Below, piece after piece: positions 34,137-43,343 of a DNA stretch of 64,000 bases. The notes under the pieces are model-generated. The model saw nothing but the letters and a program-made list of their open reading frames with translations. It was not told the DNA's origin and made no database searches. Numbering within the stretch: the stretch's first letter is position 1; the number at the start of each line of letters is the position of its first letter. The position numbers were made by a program, and so were the translations under genes. Source of the DNA: JBBBNV01 sp037137075 (lineage in GTDB: Bacteria; Bacillota; Bacilli; Paenibacillales; NBRC-103111); contig NZ_JBBBNV010000003.1 in assembly GCF_037137075.1 (NCBI RefSeq), forward strand, positions 1-64,000, read 5' to 3'.

Positions 34137-34928
34137 TTACTTGAACTGCAAATATGGAGGCTCCTCGCCCTCTCCTCCCTGGGCTCCCATGCTTCCGCGG
34201 CTGACCTCATAGATCATCCGATATTGACCCTTATCTTCATCTTTATGCCAGCGTTCGGTGAACACCACATGGTAAGTTTCCTTTTGGGCCGTTTCTTCTA
34301 CTTTCGTTTCCCGCTCAACATGATAGCCTCCAATGTTTAGCTTCACTTGGCCCTCTTCCTTCGGAAATCGGTCAATCGTAGTGCCGTTTCCGGAAGTGGC
34401 AAATTGAACAGCATCTTTTGCCGTAAACGGCGGCATTGCCGGTGATGTCGCATAGATGGAACCTGCGATGAGAATCAACAAGAGAACAGGGGCCGTGAAG
34501 GAAATCCATCGGGTTTTCTTCGTAAGGCTCGGAATGACACGAACGATAATTCGGTCGCAACTGAAGAAAAGGACTGCCGCAGCTCCCCCCATGATGCTCA
34601 ACAGGGAGGATTGAAGGACGAAGCCGTAGCACAATCCAAATACGACATGAAGCAAACCGGATACGACCACCTCACGCGGGCCCTTCATTCTTAACTTCAA
34701 AGCTGCTGCTTCGAGGAGAGAAGAAACCAGACTCCCATAGACAAAGATGGCGGGAGCTGCGTATAACGCAAGGATGAAAACCCATGACATATAATTTCCA
34801 GCCGCATTCCAGGCGGCTCCTTCTAACGCGGTAGTAGGAAAGGAGACCCAAAGGACAATGGTCCAGGAAGTAAAATAAGCGACTGCCAGTTTGCGAACAA
34901 GCATCTGCCGCAAGTCCGACTGCGTCAC
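34137..34928 (-). CDS. Unidentified membrane protein
   Basis: 263 residues from GTG 34928, which follows GGAGGTGA; the longer frame to 34979 has no site. About five hydrophobic helices fill the first 165 residues (for example VAYFTSWTIVLWVSF, VFILALYAAPAIFVYG, PVLLLILIAGSIY). A soluble C-terminal domain of roughly 90 residues follows (KLNIGGYHVERETKVEET), rich in charged residues and ending in a Gly/Glu stretch. No family is recognised. It lies next to leader 2 but has no visible link to CRISPR. Confidence 0.55.
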   Translation of the reverse strand: MTQSDLRQMLVRKLAVAYFTSWTIVLWVSFPTTALEGAAWNAAGNYMSWVFILALYAAPAIFVYGSLVSSLLEAAALKLRMKGPREVVVSGLLHVVFGLCYGFVLQSSLLSIMGGAAAVLFFSCDRIIVRVIPSLTKKTRWISFTAPVLLLILIAGSIYATSPAMPPFTAKDAVQFATSGNGTTIDRFPKEEGQVKLNIGGYHVERETKVEETAQKETYHVVFTERWHKDEDKGQYRMIYEVSRGSMGAQGGEGEEPPYLQFK

Positions 34929-35151
34929 AGGATCACCTCCAGAAAAAGCTAATCTGCCGCTCAAACGAACGATTACCATGGATCACATGTCATAAAATCA
35001 AAAAGCCGGTCCCCAGCAGGTTACCGACCCCAATCATATTTCATCCCGAACAGGATGAAAGTATAAGTCCGATGAAATGAAAATGCATAAAATGATAAAA
35101 TAAAAACAATCAAGTCCCAAAATAAATTTAGGTAATTTGTACCTTATGTGA

Positions 35152-35523
35152 CTACTGCGCCATGCGCTGATCACGCTGGTAAAGGAGTGCAGACATATTG
35201 TAATTTGATTCAAACTGGACACTTGTGCAAAGCAGATTTTGTCGAACGGTAAAATCGAACATAATCTCCCCGTGTGTCCATCTTTTGTGCTTCAACGCTT
35301 CGATGGCCATGTTGCGTAATGAATTGACCTGGCTTTCCGATAACCCTTCTCCTTGCGGCTTCAGCTGTCCGTCCTTGCTTTCCAGCGGCAAGTGCTTGAT
35401 CCCGAACTTTCCGATGCTGTCGTTGCGGATTTGTACGAAAATGGTGCCCGAAGTGAGCTGCATCAATTCATGGCCAATTTGTCTGAAGACCATATCCATC
35501 TGTCTCGCCAGTGGAAGCTCCAT
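35152..35523 (-). CDS. Unidentified soluble protein of 123 residues
   Basis: ATG 35523 follows AAAGGGGGG; the frame extends to 35565 without a second site. The product (MELPLARQMDMVFRQIGHEL at the start, WTHGEIMFDFTVRQNLLCTS near the end) is mixed alpha/beta with no membrane segment. It contains a Gly-Lys-Phe-Gly-type loop (SIGKFGIKHLPLES). I do not recognise it. Confidence 0.6.
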   Translation of the reverse strand: MELPLARQMDMVFRQIGHELMQLTSGTIFVQIRNDSIGKFGIKHLPLESKDGQLKPQGEGLSESQVNSLRNMAIEALKHKRWTHGEIMFDFTVRQNLLCTSVQFESNYNMSALLYQRDQRMAQ

Positions 35524-35666
35524 CGTTGATATTCCCCCCTTTCCTGATACGACCCCTTTTATCATACCTTGTCATTTTTATGGGTCTTATGTCACATTAT
35601 AGTCTACTGAATTTCATAGAATCAACATAATTTTACAGAAATTGTACTGTTCGACAGACAAAAAAT

Positions 35667-35698
35667 GAAAAAAGCCCACAAACCTTTGTTTGTAGGCC
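35667..35698 (-). terminator. Terminator after the zinc-ribbon gene
   Basis: On the minus strand GGCCTACAAAC..GTTTGTGGGC forms a stem followed by six T. Confidence 0.75.
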
Positions 35699-35718
35699 TA
35701 ATGAACTAACCCCCTAAA

Positions 35719-35943
35719 TTATCGGGAAAAAGGAGCGTAATCGTCTCGCCGCAGCTCCAGCAGCTTCGCCAGCGGAATTCCGGTGTTCTCATGAATGTCC
35801 AGCATCGTGCTGCGGGGATTTGTTTTTAAATAATTGCGGACCTGCATATAGATTCCATCCTGCACGGACTGGCAGGCAGAACAATACATCGAGAGCGATT
35901 TCGCAAAAAGCGTGCCGCAGCGCTTGCAATTGTCCAGTGACAT
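35719..35943 (-). CDS. YvyF-like small zinc-ribbon protein
   Basis: 74 residues. Two CxxC pairs (CKRCGTLF and CSACQSV) form a zinc ribbon, followed by a winged-helix-like tail (DIHENTGIPLAKLLELRRDD). This matches the flagellar-operon protein family TIGR03826/YvyF. It is not next to flagellar genes here, so the role is uncertain. A terminator follows. Confidence 0.7.
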   Translation of the reverse strand: MSLDNCKRCGTLFAKSLSMYCSACQSVQDGIYMQVRNYLKTNPRSTMLDIHENTGIPLAKLLELRRDDYAPFSR

Positions 35944-36101
35944 ATCATCCTCTTCCTTTCAACAGCGCTTTATTCCTAACCTTCATGCCTGCCGTGCATC
36001 CGGAAGCTTGTTACCATATATTATCGCATAAAAAACGGTCTTTTAGGGGGCCGCCCGGAAAAATGACTCCCGTGAACCACGCCAGCACTTACAGGTAATG
36101 G

Positions 36102-36136
36102 CAAAAGCCCCAGAACCGGGTCCTCCAGTCGGGGCT
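36102..36136 (-). terminator. Terminator after the M3 peptidase gene
   Basis: On the minus strand AGCCCC(GAC) pairs with (GTT)GGGGCT across a GC-rich loop and is followed by TTTT. Confidence 0.6.
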
Positions 36137-36217
36137 AAAGTCCTTTTCAATCCTTCTATTCAGAGCGGTAAATCTTGAATCATGCCTGACGGGTCACTGC
36201 GCGAACGGACGGGCGTT

Positions 36218-38011
36218 TTATTCCGTAAGCTGCAGGAACGCTTCCACATCCTCCATGGCCAGCTGCACCGCTTCATCCCAAAACTGCGGCTGCTCCAAAT
36301 CAACCTCCAGATGCTTGCGGGCCAAATCCTCTACGGTCATGCTGGCCGTATCCCGCAGCAGAGCCACATAGCGGTCCTCGAATTGCGGCCCCTCCTTAAG
36401 CGCCCGGGCATAAATCCCGGAGCTGAACAAATACCCGAACGTATACGGGAAGTTGTAGAACGGCACCTCGGTAATGTAAAAATGCAGCTTCGACGCCCAG
36501 AAATGAGGATGAGTGCTCCCAAGCGCACCGCAAAAGGCTTCCTGCTGGGCCTCTTCCATCAGTCGGTTCAGCTCGCTTACGCCGACCAATCCTTGACGGC
36601 GCGCTTCATAAAACCGCGTTTCAAACAAAAACCGGGCATGAATGTTCATGAAAAAAGCAACGGACCGCTGCACTTTATCCTCCAGCAGCGCCAGCTTTTC
36701 TTCGGGACTCGCGGCAAGCTTTACTGCGGCATCCGCCACGATCATTTCTGCGAAGGTGGAGGCGGTCTCCGCGACATTCATCGCGTATTCCTGGGCCAAG
36801 GCCGGCATATCCGTCATCACATGCTGATGATACGCGTGGCCCAGCTCATGTGCGAGTGTCGACACATTGGAGGCAGTCCCGGCATAGGTCATGAAGATGC
36901 GTGTCTGGCCGCTGGCGGGAAAAGCGGTACAAAAGCCGCCCGGACGCTTCCCGGGCCGATCCTCCGCCTCAATCCAGCGCTCGTCGAACGCCATTTGGGC
37001 GAACTCGGCCAGCTTCGGGCTGAACCGGCGGAACTGGGTCACGATCATATCCGCCGCTTCATCGAAGCTGTAGTGCTTTGCCGAATTCCCGACGGGCGCT
37101 TCCACGTCATGCCAGCCGAGCTTCTCCACACCAATGAGCTTCGCTTTCCGGTCCATGTAGCGAACCAGCATACGCTTGCGCCGGTCAATGGCGGACCACA
37201 TCGCGTCCAGCGTGCGTCCGGACATCCGGTTTATATCCAGCGGCTCCTTATGTACATCGGTCCAGCCGCGATGCTTATAGACCTGCAGCCGGAAGCCGGC
37301 CAAATGGTTCAAGGCATCCGCGCAAAAGTCCGCTGCCTGGCCCCATGCGTCTTCCCAGGCGCTGAATACGCGCTCCCGCACCGCCCGGTCGGGACTATGC
37401 AGCTTATTATGAGCCTGGCCCGCAGAAAGCCGGATTTCTTCGCCGTTCTCCGAAAACAGAATCTGAACCTGACTTACCGCGGTGTTGTACATTTCCCCCC
37501 AGCCGTGATACCCGTCGACAGCCAGGTCCGCGATAAGCGACTCCAGCTCGGACGGCAGCCGCTCTCCGGCCTGCTTGCGCCGCTCCGCGAGCGGGAAGCG
37601 CACGGCCTGCTGCTCTGGCTGATCCAGCCATGCCGCCCAGACGGTGTCCGGCATATCCCGAATCAGCTCATCGAGCCGGGCAAGAGAAGCCGTATACGCC
37701 GCAGACAGGCTTTTGAGGCGTCCGGACAGTTGGACCGCCTTTTTATCGCTTTGCTGCTCCGCGCTGAGGCACGCCGTGAACGACTCGCCTTGACGCAGCC
37801 GGAGCAGGATGCTTTGCATGGACGCCACAAGCCCCGTCAAGGCCGCCGCATCGCCGCTGTCTGCAGAGACAGGCGCTTGCGCTGTTTTCAATGCGGTGCC
37901 GAAGGCGCGTATTTCCTGCTCCAGCTCATCCAGAAACGCCGCGAACTGCGGCGAAGCGCTCCCCCCGGGAAAAAACACATCCAAGTCCCATGTTTGCGAA
38001 AGCTGCTGCAT
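36218..38011 (-). CDS. M3-family oligoendopeptidase
   Basis: 597 residues from ATG 38011, six bases after AGGAG; the ATG two codons earlier overlaps that site. The zinc motif LAHELGHAYHQH (HELGH at about 388-392) and the upstream ASNVSTLAHE context are those of PepF/M3B peptidases. The N-terminal helical lobe (residues 1-200) is typical. It acts in the cytoplasm on short peptides. No operon partner is seen. Confidence 0.92.
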   Translation of the reverse strand: MQQLSQTWDLDVFFPGGSASPQFAAFLDELEQEIRAFGTALKTAQAPVSADSGDAAALTGLVASMQSILLRLRQGESFTACLSAEQQSDKKAVQLSGRLKSLSAAYTASLARLDELIRDMPDTVWAAWLDQPEQQAVRFPLAERRKQAGERLPSELESLIADLAVDGYHGWGEMYNTAVSQVQILFSENGEEIRLSAGQAHNKLHSPDRAVRERVFSAWEDAWGQAADFCADALNHLAGFRLQVYKHRGWTDVHKEPLDINRMSGRTLDAMWSAIDRRKRMLVRYMDRKAKLIGVEKLGWHDVEAPVGNSAKHYSFDEAADMIVTQFRRFSPKLAEFAQMAFDERWIEAEDRPGKRPGGFCTAFPASGQTRIFMTYAGTASNVSTLAHELGHAYHQHVMTDMPALAQEYAMNVAETASTFAEMIVADAAVKLAASPEEKLALLEDKVQRSVAFFMNIHARFLFETRFYEARRQGLVGVSELNRLMEEAQQEAFCGALGSTHPHFWASKLHFYITEVPFYNFPYTFGYLFSSGIYARALKEGPQFEDRYVALLRDTASMTVEDLARKHLEVDLEQPQFWDEAVQLAMEDVEAFLQLTE

Positions 38012-38373
38012 GCACATCTCCTCACTTTTTCACAAAATTGACATCGTCTCTACGTTATTAAACCACAGTTTGTGGCAAAACCCAATGGTGTGTGGCATCG
38101 CCGCCTCCCGGGAACACGCAGCCGGACAAGAGCGGGCTGCTGGATTGAGCTGATACGGACGGACAACGACGCATGCAGCCCCTCTATTCCAATCAGGCGA
38201 ATGCAGCAATAGGACAAACGCAAGACCAATGTGGTATCCCCACTCTCCCGTTCAAATTCCGATCCCAGCCCGCGCCCGTTCCGATCCGGTGTTCAGAGAC
38301 GCCGCTAGCCTCCGCTTGCTCCCGAGGGCAAAACCCGGTATTGTTACATGTATACGAATGCGGAGGTGCGGTC
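38012..38373. other. Divergent intergenic region
   Basis: No supported gene. An open plus-strand frame upstream of 38374 reads into the next gene but has no ribosome site. Promoters for both flanking genes are expected here. Confidence 0.3.
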
Positions 38374-38649
38374 ATGAAACCATTACAAATCTCACCGGAA
38401 ACAGCGCAAATGCTGGCCAAGAAGCTGAATGTGCCGCTAGAGCATCTGATGCACATGCCCAAGCACATATTGATGCAAAAAATGATGGAGGCGGCCAAGG
38501 CCGAGCAGCAAGCGGAGGCAAGCAGCACTGCAGGCGCGGCTTCGGACGAAGCAACGGGCGGGCAGACAGCCGGCGGGACCAGCAGCGACCGGGATACACA
38601 ATCCCCGGCGGGCGGCACAGCTGAGCCCCGGACGGAGCGTCAGCCATGA
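38374..38649 (+). CDS. Small conserved protein with disordered tail
   Basis: 91 residues from ATG 38374 with GGAGGTG upstream. The first 40 residues form a compact helical segment (ISPETAQMLAKKLNVPLEHL, MHMPKHILMQKMMEA). The rest is Ala/Gly/Thr/Ser-rich and likely disordered. Its stop overlaps the start of the next gene (ATGA), so they are coupled. Function unknown. Confidence 0.65.
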   Translation: MKPLQISPETAQMLAKKLNVPLEHLMHMPKHILMQKMMEAAKAEQQAEASSTAGAASDEATGGQTAGGTSSDRDTQSPAGGTAEPRTERQP

Positions 38650-38879
38650 TTCCGTTCGAGCAGACATGGCCTTATGAGGTTATCGGCAAGGACGTGTACG
38701 TCTCCGAGTGCCCGTTCTGCCGAGCGGAGAACGTGCTGCTGCCCATGAAAAAAGACGAGCTCATCCACATCCGCGAAGGACGCAAGAAGCTGCTCGTCTT
38801 TCCATGCTGCCATGGCAGCGTTACACTCATTGATACCGATAACGATTACCTGCTCGCTGCCAGCAAGCTGCGGCGCTAA
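38646..38879 (+). CDS. Small Cys-containing conserved protein
   Basis: 77 residues. CPFC early and PCCHG later could form a zinc site (VSECPFCRAEN and VFPCCHGSV). It is a Bacillales conserved hypothetical to my eye, with no known function. It is translationally coupled to the gene before it. Confidence 0.7.
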   Translation: MIPFEQTWPYEVIGKDVYVSECPFCRAENVLLPMKKDELIHIREGRKKLLVFPCCHGSVTLIDTDNDYLLAASKLRR

Positions 38880-38911
38880 GCAACAAGCTTGGCGCCCGGC
38901 TTGCTTTTTTG
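38880..38911 (+). terminator. Terminator after the small gene pair
   Basis: GCAACAAGC..GGCTTGC imperfect stem followed by six T. Confidence 0.6.
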
Positions 38912-38926
38912 GCGAAGCGCGGCGGA

Positions 38927-39604
38927 TTAGCGTGATTTTTTGCGAAGTGAAACCATGAGCGCCACAGCGCCAAGAAGCATCCCTGCCACGGAGAAATACA
39001 GCGGAGCGCTGCTGGCAGCCGGTGCGGCGGCAGCTTCCGTGGAAGCAGCGGCCGGAGCCGGAGTGGCTGCAGCCGGAGCTGATGCCGAAGCCGTATGCCC
39101 GTGGCTGTCCGTTGCAGCGCCGGCATCCTTGGCTTTAACAGCAGTCACAGAGGCCGGCGTCTTGGAATCGGACGCGCCGGTCCATTCCACCACACTGCCG
39201 TCCTTGTAGGCTTGATACGCCTTCCATGTAATTTGCTTCGCGCTGTCTGCTACCTTACCCTGCAGCTTAAACTCGCCGAACTCGGTAGCCAGCAGTCCTT
39301 CGCCGCTTGCGGTCCATACGATTCCTGTAATTTTGTCAGCGGCGTCCTTGGTCAATTGGTATGTCCAGCCCGGCTTCGCTTCCACCCGGGATACGGCAAC
39401 CTCCTCGACGCTAAACTTCAGCTCTACCTTCACCGTCGGACTTTCCTTCTCGCTTGGCACCCGTACAGTAAATACCTCATAGGTTCCCTGCACCGATTCC
39501 TTCGGGTACACGTTGACATGCGCACTGGCTATGCCCGCGAACAGCACCATTGACAGCAATACGGCGGATAAGGCCGACATCCATGTTTTCATGTTCACAC
39601 TCAA
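38927..39604 (-). CDS. ycnI: YcnI-like copper-associated membrane-anchored protein
   Basis: 225 residues if it starts at TTG 39604 (AAAGGATAG close upstream); ATG 39592 is the alternative. A signal peptide ending in ASA is followed by HVNVYPKES, whose N-terminal His is the copper ligand expected for DUF1775/YcnI. An Ala/Pro-rich linker leads to one C-terminal membrane helix (LYFSVAGMLLGAVALMVSL) and a basic end. It forms an operon with ycnJ, as in Bacillus (ycnK-ycnJ-ycnI), though ycnK is not seen nearby. Confidence 0.88.
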   Translation of the reverse strand: MSVNMKTWMSALSAVLLSMVLFAGIASAHVNVYPKESVQGTYEVFTVRVPSEKESPTVKVELKFSVEEVAVSRVEAKPGWTYQLTKDAADKITGIVWTASGEGLLATEFGEFKLQGKVADSAKQITWKAYQAYKDGSVVEWTGASDSKTPASVTAVKAKDAGAATDSHGHTASASAPAAATPAPAAASTEAAAAPAASSAPLYFSVAGMLLGAVALMVSLRKKSR

Positions 39605-39650
39605 TCTATCCTTTCTTAATGGGAATATTCGAAGCAACAGCAGCAGCGGT

Positions 39651-41261
39651 TCAATAAATCCTGATTTCCTTCCGGTACACCGTTTCGTTATCCTCCGGGT
39701 CCATGACCCGCACCTGAACCTCCCAATTGCCGGCAAACGGCAGGTACGGTCCTTGGCTTGAATACTGGTAATCCTTGAAGTCGGGGAATTCGGCAAAGCC
39801 GATAGCTCCCTCCAGTGGCGCAAGCGGAACTTCAATCGGGGCCACCTCCGGCCGATCCAGGCTCGTCATATACAGCTGCACCGTTTTGGGCGGCTTCCCC
39901 TGCTTCTCCGGCAGCCATACCTTGACCCGAATATTGTTGTTGCCGGGGACATTCGGCGTAATATTCGCGCTCATATGAATCGTTGTCCCCATTTCATGCC
40001 AATACAGCGGCGTATTGGCCGGGGTCGGGCTGAGATAGGTGAATATGCCGACCACGCAGGAAATGAGCAGCATCAGCGCCACATCCAGCTTCAGTAAAGC
40101 CGCCGCGCCCTGCAGCTTGCCCCGCTTAACGAGCAGCCTCATCCAGCCTGCGGCAGCGATGACCAGCGCCACCAAAGCGCATTTGATAAACAGCAGCAGC
40201 CCCCACTGGGTTTCCAGCAAATACTGCAGCTTGCGTGAATAGAGAAGCGCCGATATCGTTCCGGTGACAGTCAGGACGGCAATACTGCCGAACGCTGCCC
40301 TGGAGAATAACGGGTAAAACTGCAGCGCATGCTCCCGGTGCTTGCGCCAATGAACCGCCAGATAAAACAATCCTCCGGCCCAGACCGCCGCAGCAAGCAG
40401 ATGTATCAGGTCTAATGCGACCGTCCGAAGCGGCGGATCATAGGCCATGGCGTGGCCATTGACGCTTTTGGCCGCCAGAAGCAGCAGCACCCAGACGCCA
40501 TCGGCCCACCTCCAGCGGTGAAGCACCGCCAGCCCGATAAAGCCGAGACAGAGTGAGCTGACCCAGGACAAGCCGACCGTCGTCCCGAAAAACAAGCCGA
40601 TGAGCTGCTCGGCCTCCCAGCCGTCAATCAGCAGCTGCATTTGCAGTGCAATCAGAACGATTTGCGCCAGCAGGAAGGCGCCCTGCAAATGAAAGGACCA
40701 GGCTGCGTCGGTATCCCGGATATGCTCGGGACGAGCCGGTGAAATAACGCTCCACAGCACCCAGCCAGCCAAAAGAAGCAGCACGATGAAATACACCATT
40801 CTTGCGGCAAAAATCGCCCAGTGCAGCGGCTCCATGTCGGACGAAAGATCATGCTCGTGACTATGAGCGGCAGTTTCGGCGGAAGCGCCGGATGCAGCGC
40901 TGCCAACCGTCACGACGTAAGAGCCGCTGATCGGATGACCGTCGGCTGAAATGACCTTGTAGCTGACGGTATACCAGCCCGTGTCCAGCTTGGGCAAGTC
41001 CAGCGACAGCTGGCGGCGGTTCTCGCTGACGGCTGCCTTGCGGTCCGTTACAGGTTTGCCGTCCTGATCAAACACCTGCAGGCTGTACACCTGATTCTCT
41101 ATTCCTTCATTGAACGTGAGTACAACAGAAGAAGGGGCGGCGGACAGCTGGCTGCCCGGAGCCGGCACAGCCTCCTCCAGCGAAGCGTGGGCCCAGACGG
41201 ACACGGGGGACATAAGGCATAACAGAATGATGAAGAATCCGGCAATTCGTCTAGCCCACAC
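39651..41261 (-). CDS. ycnJ: Copper transport protein CopC-CopD fusion (YcnJ)
   Basis: 536 residues from GTG 41261, about 12 bases after AGGAGG (the frame is open to 41288). A signal peptide ends before HASLEEAVPAPG, where the mature N-terminal His is a copper ligand as in CopC. The CopC domain (TFNEGIENQVYSL, YKVISADGHPISGSY) is followed by a HSHEHD linker, eight or so membrane helices (CopD) and an extracytoplasmic YtkA-like C-terminal domain. It takes part in copper uptake or handling. The stop is 46 bases before ycnI. Confidence 0.9.
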   Translation of the reverse strand: MWARRIAGFFIILLCLMSPVSVWAHASLEEAVPAPGSQLSAAPSSVVLTFNEGIENQVYSLQVFDQDGKPVTDRKAAVSENRRQLSLDLPKLDTGWYTVSYKVISADGHPISGSYVVTVGSAASGASAETAAHSHEHDLSSDMEPLHWAIFAARMVYFIVLLLLAGWVLWSVISPARPEHIRDTDAAWSFHLQGAFLLAQIVLIALQMQLLIDGWEAEQLIGLFFGTTVGLSWVSSLCLGFIGLAVLHRWRWADGVWVLLLLAAKSVNGHAMAYDPPLRTVALDLIHLLAAAVWAGGLFYLAVHWRKHREHALQFYPLFSRAAFGSIAVLTVTGTISALLYSRKLQYLLETQWGLLLFIKCALVALVIAAAGWMRLLVKRGKLQGAAALLKLDVALMLLISCVVGIFTYLSPTPANTPLYWHEMGTTIHMSANITPNVPGNNNIRVKVWLPEKQGKPPKTVQLYMTSLDRPEVAPIEVPLAPLEGAIGFAEFPDFKDYQYSSQGPYLPFAGNWEVQVRVMDPEDNETVYRKEIRIY

Positions 41262-41546
41262 AATAAATAGCACCTCCTGCATCAACAAAGTTCCACCCGC
41301 TCAGGGCCATCGGTCTGCTTCTCATATCGGACATCGTTTCCTTTTGTACTTTACCTGATTTCACACCGAAACAAAATGGCTCAAAAGGGCTAGGGTTGTT
41401 GCAGTTTTGTGAAAATCTTGTACGAGCCCTTCGCTCCATATGGACTCGCCTCACATGGCATAGCCAAGTTCACGCAACCAGCCTGCGTCCGCGCTACAGC
41501 AGTCATGGCTTCATTGCCGCATCTCCAGTATGCGGGGATGGTCACA
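41262..41546. other. Intergenic region upstream of ycnJ
   Basis: No gene supported. It should contain the ycnJI promoter; no clear operator was seen. Confidence 0.3.
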
Positions 41547-41580
41547 GAAAAAGAGCGCAAACTGCGGACAGTTTGCACTC
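41547..41580 (-). terminator. Terminator after the DUF2225 gene
   Basis: On the minus strand GAG.GCAAACTG-tccg-CAGTTTGC.CTC is followed by TTTTT. Confidence 0.7.
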
Positions 41581-41638
41581 CATCGTTTCTATTCCTACGC
41601 TAGCAGCTGACATGAAGAGACCTATGTTACCATGGCGC

Positions 41639-42352
41639 TTATTTCGGAGCTTGCAGCATTTCCTCCGGCAGCTCGAGCTTGGCCGCCAGCATATCCTCCC
41701 GGGTGGCCATCCACTGCTCACGACAAGCGCGAATCATACCGGCATCCATTATTTTTTTGTCGTGAATCACGCGCGAGAACCAGCGCACCGCTTCGTTGTA
41801 ATTCGTAAGCCTGCGGTTCAGCTCGCCAATCAAGTACATCAGCCGGGCGTTATTATCCTCCAGCTCCTCTGTTTCGAATACCCGGATATACGCCTCCAGC
41901 GCAAACTGCATGAAACGCCGTTCCTCCGCCTCCATTTGCTTATAACGGTACATCCAGGCAATATGGTGCAGCAGACCGGCTATGACGCGCTGCTTCTCGT
42001 TTTTGAGCTGGGCGCATAGGAGTGCAAGCTTGTATGTATGAAGCGCCTCTTCCCAGCTGCGTTCGCCGCCATAGTTTTTCTTTGTCCACTGCTTGCTGAT
42101 TTTGTCCGTAAACTCCTTGCGGGCAGCCGGAGACATCGAAGGCGAGAAATTTTCCGTGCTGGCAAAGCCGCAGGAAGGGCAAACCCGGACCACATAAAAT
42201 TCAGGATTCACACGTTGATCAAAATATAAGCAAAAATCGGTGTCTGACCGCTTCGCTTTTTTGAAGCTTGGCCGAATCCGCGAAGTTTGGAACGTACTTT
42301 CGCACTGAATGCAGGTGACTTGGATTTGATAAAGCGGTTCAACCTCAATCAC
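41639..42352 (-). CDS. DUF2225 family protein
   Basis: 237 residues from GTG 42352, which overlaps the globin stop (GTGA), with GGAGGAG upstream. The N-terminal zinc-binding part has CIQCESTF and CPSCGFAS. The rest is a helical, TPR-like repeat (ALHTYKLALLCAQLKNEKQR, ARLMYLIGELNRRL). The family is common in spore formers and its role is unknown. It is coupled to the truncated globin gene. Confidence 0.85.
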   Translation of the reverse strand: MIEVEPLYQIQVTCIQCESTFQTSRIRPSFKKAKRSDTDFCLYFDQRVNPEFYVVRVCPSCGFASTENFSPSMSPAARKEFTDKISKQWTKKNYGGERSWEEALHTYKLALLCAQLKNEKQRVIAGLLHHIAWMYRYKQMEAEERRFMQFALEAYIRVFETEELEDNNARLMYLIGELNRRLTNYNEAVRWFSRVIHDKKIMDAGMIRACREQWMATREDMLAAKLELPEEMLQAPK

Positions 42353-42762
42353 GTGGGATCTCCTCCGTCTGTGGTGTTCACAAAATGCATTGCCGGTCCG
42401 CGCAGCCGTTCGATGACAAAATGCTGCAATTCCGGTGCAAGCTGAAGCTCTGATAGCGCGCTGTTCATGCAGTCCAGCCACGCCTCCGCACGCTGCGGAG
42501 TAATCGGGAACGGCAGGTGCCGCGCTCGCATCATCGGATGACCGTAACGCTCCGAGTAAAGCGGCGGCCCGCCGAAAAATTGGGATAAAAACAGATACTG
42601 CTTGTCCATGACCGGCTGTATATGTTCTGGAAACAGCGGTCCGAGCAGCGGATGTGCCTGCACTTTGGGATAGAAGGCCTCCACCAGCCTTCGAATGGTC
42701 TCTTCTCCGCCTAAAGCCTCATAAATGGTCATCTCTCTACGGTCCATTATCTCCATCCTCAT
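42349..42762 (-). CDS. Truncated hemoglobin, group II
   Basis: 137 residues from ATG 42762 (AGGA 7 bases before; internal Met starts at 42747 or 42732 are possible). The globin fold signature TIYEALGGEETIRRLVEAFY, the FLSQFFGGP turn and the proximal His 82 in RARHLPFPIT are all present, as in YjbI/GlbO. It binds O2 or NO with heme. It is translated just ahead of the DUF2225 gene. Confidence 0.9.
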   Translation of the reverse strand: MRMEIMDRREMTIYEALGGEETIRRLVEAFYPKVQAHPLLGPLFPEHIQPVMDKQYLFLSQFFGGPPLYSERYGHPMMRARHLPFPITPQRAEAWLDCMNSALSELQLAPELQHFVIERLRGPAMHFVNTTDGGDPT

Positions 42763-42981
42763 TCCATCGTCCTGCGTCTATTATACCGGAAAGCGGGCGC
42801 AGGAGCCAAACCTGATTTATTCTGACGCCCTAGCGATTGTGCAGCCAGGAGGATCACGCCCTGCATCGGAGCCAGCCACGCGATAATATGTATGGCTGAA
42901 CTCCTCGGCTCCAGGGTAGCAGAACCGTCCCCATGTAGCAGTGATTAATGCTATTCTCAAGAGCGTTTCACCATGAATAAT
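42763..42981. other. Intergenic region without recognised features
   Basis: Nothing supported here. The next gene on this strand is the 31-residue gene at 43142. Confidence 0.3.
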
Positions 42982-43022
42982 AAAAAATGATGCTATTCTC
43001 CATGTAGGGGAACAGCATCATT
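42982..43022 (-). terminator. Terminator after the 31-residue gene
   Basis: On the minus strand AATGATGCTGTTCC..GGAGAATAGCATCATT followed by TTTTTATT. Confidence 0.8.
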
Positions 43023-43046
43023 ACACGTGCGGCATCAAATAGTCCA

Positions 43047-43142
43047 TTAGTTTTCCCAGTCCTCTTCAGCAGAACTCATGAGCGACTCCCTGATCACAAA
43101 AACGAATGCACATACAAGAAGGCCAGCGATGACACTGATCAT
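43047..43142 (-). CDS. 31-residue single-helix membrane peptide
   Basis: ATG 43142 is preceded by GGAGTG about 8 bases upstream. The product has a membrane helix (SVIAGLLVCAFVFVI) and a short acidic tail (SSAEEDWEN). A strong terminator follows 24 bases after the stop, supporting a real transcription unit. Function unknown; such peptides often regulate membrane complexes. Confidence 0.6.
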   Translation of the reverse strand: MISVIAGLLVCAFVFVIRESLMSSAEEDWEN

Positions 43143-43343
43143 TATGATCACTCCAATCGTTCATTTTCTTCATTGTATCACACAACCTTAAAATAACCAG
43201 CCCTTTTTTGTATTCGTTTTCATGAAAATATTTTCCAGTTTTCTTTCATGTTTTTGGCTGCAGTCATGGCTCCGGCCGCCATAACATATAAGTTACTATG
43301 AGTTTGTCCTGACTGATCGAATTCAAGGCAAAGGAGCCTGGCA
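43143..43343. other. Divergent intergenic region upstream of ylbJ
   Basis: AT-rich; about 200 bases. A plausible sporulation promoter lies somewhere here, but no box is clear enough to call. Confidence 0.3.

Noticed and set aside
36182..38041. 619-residue plus-strand frame opposite the M3 peptidase gene
   Set aside because: Antisense shadow; the peptidase has catalytic motifs and a ribosome site.
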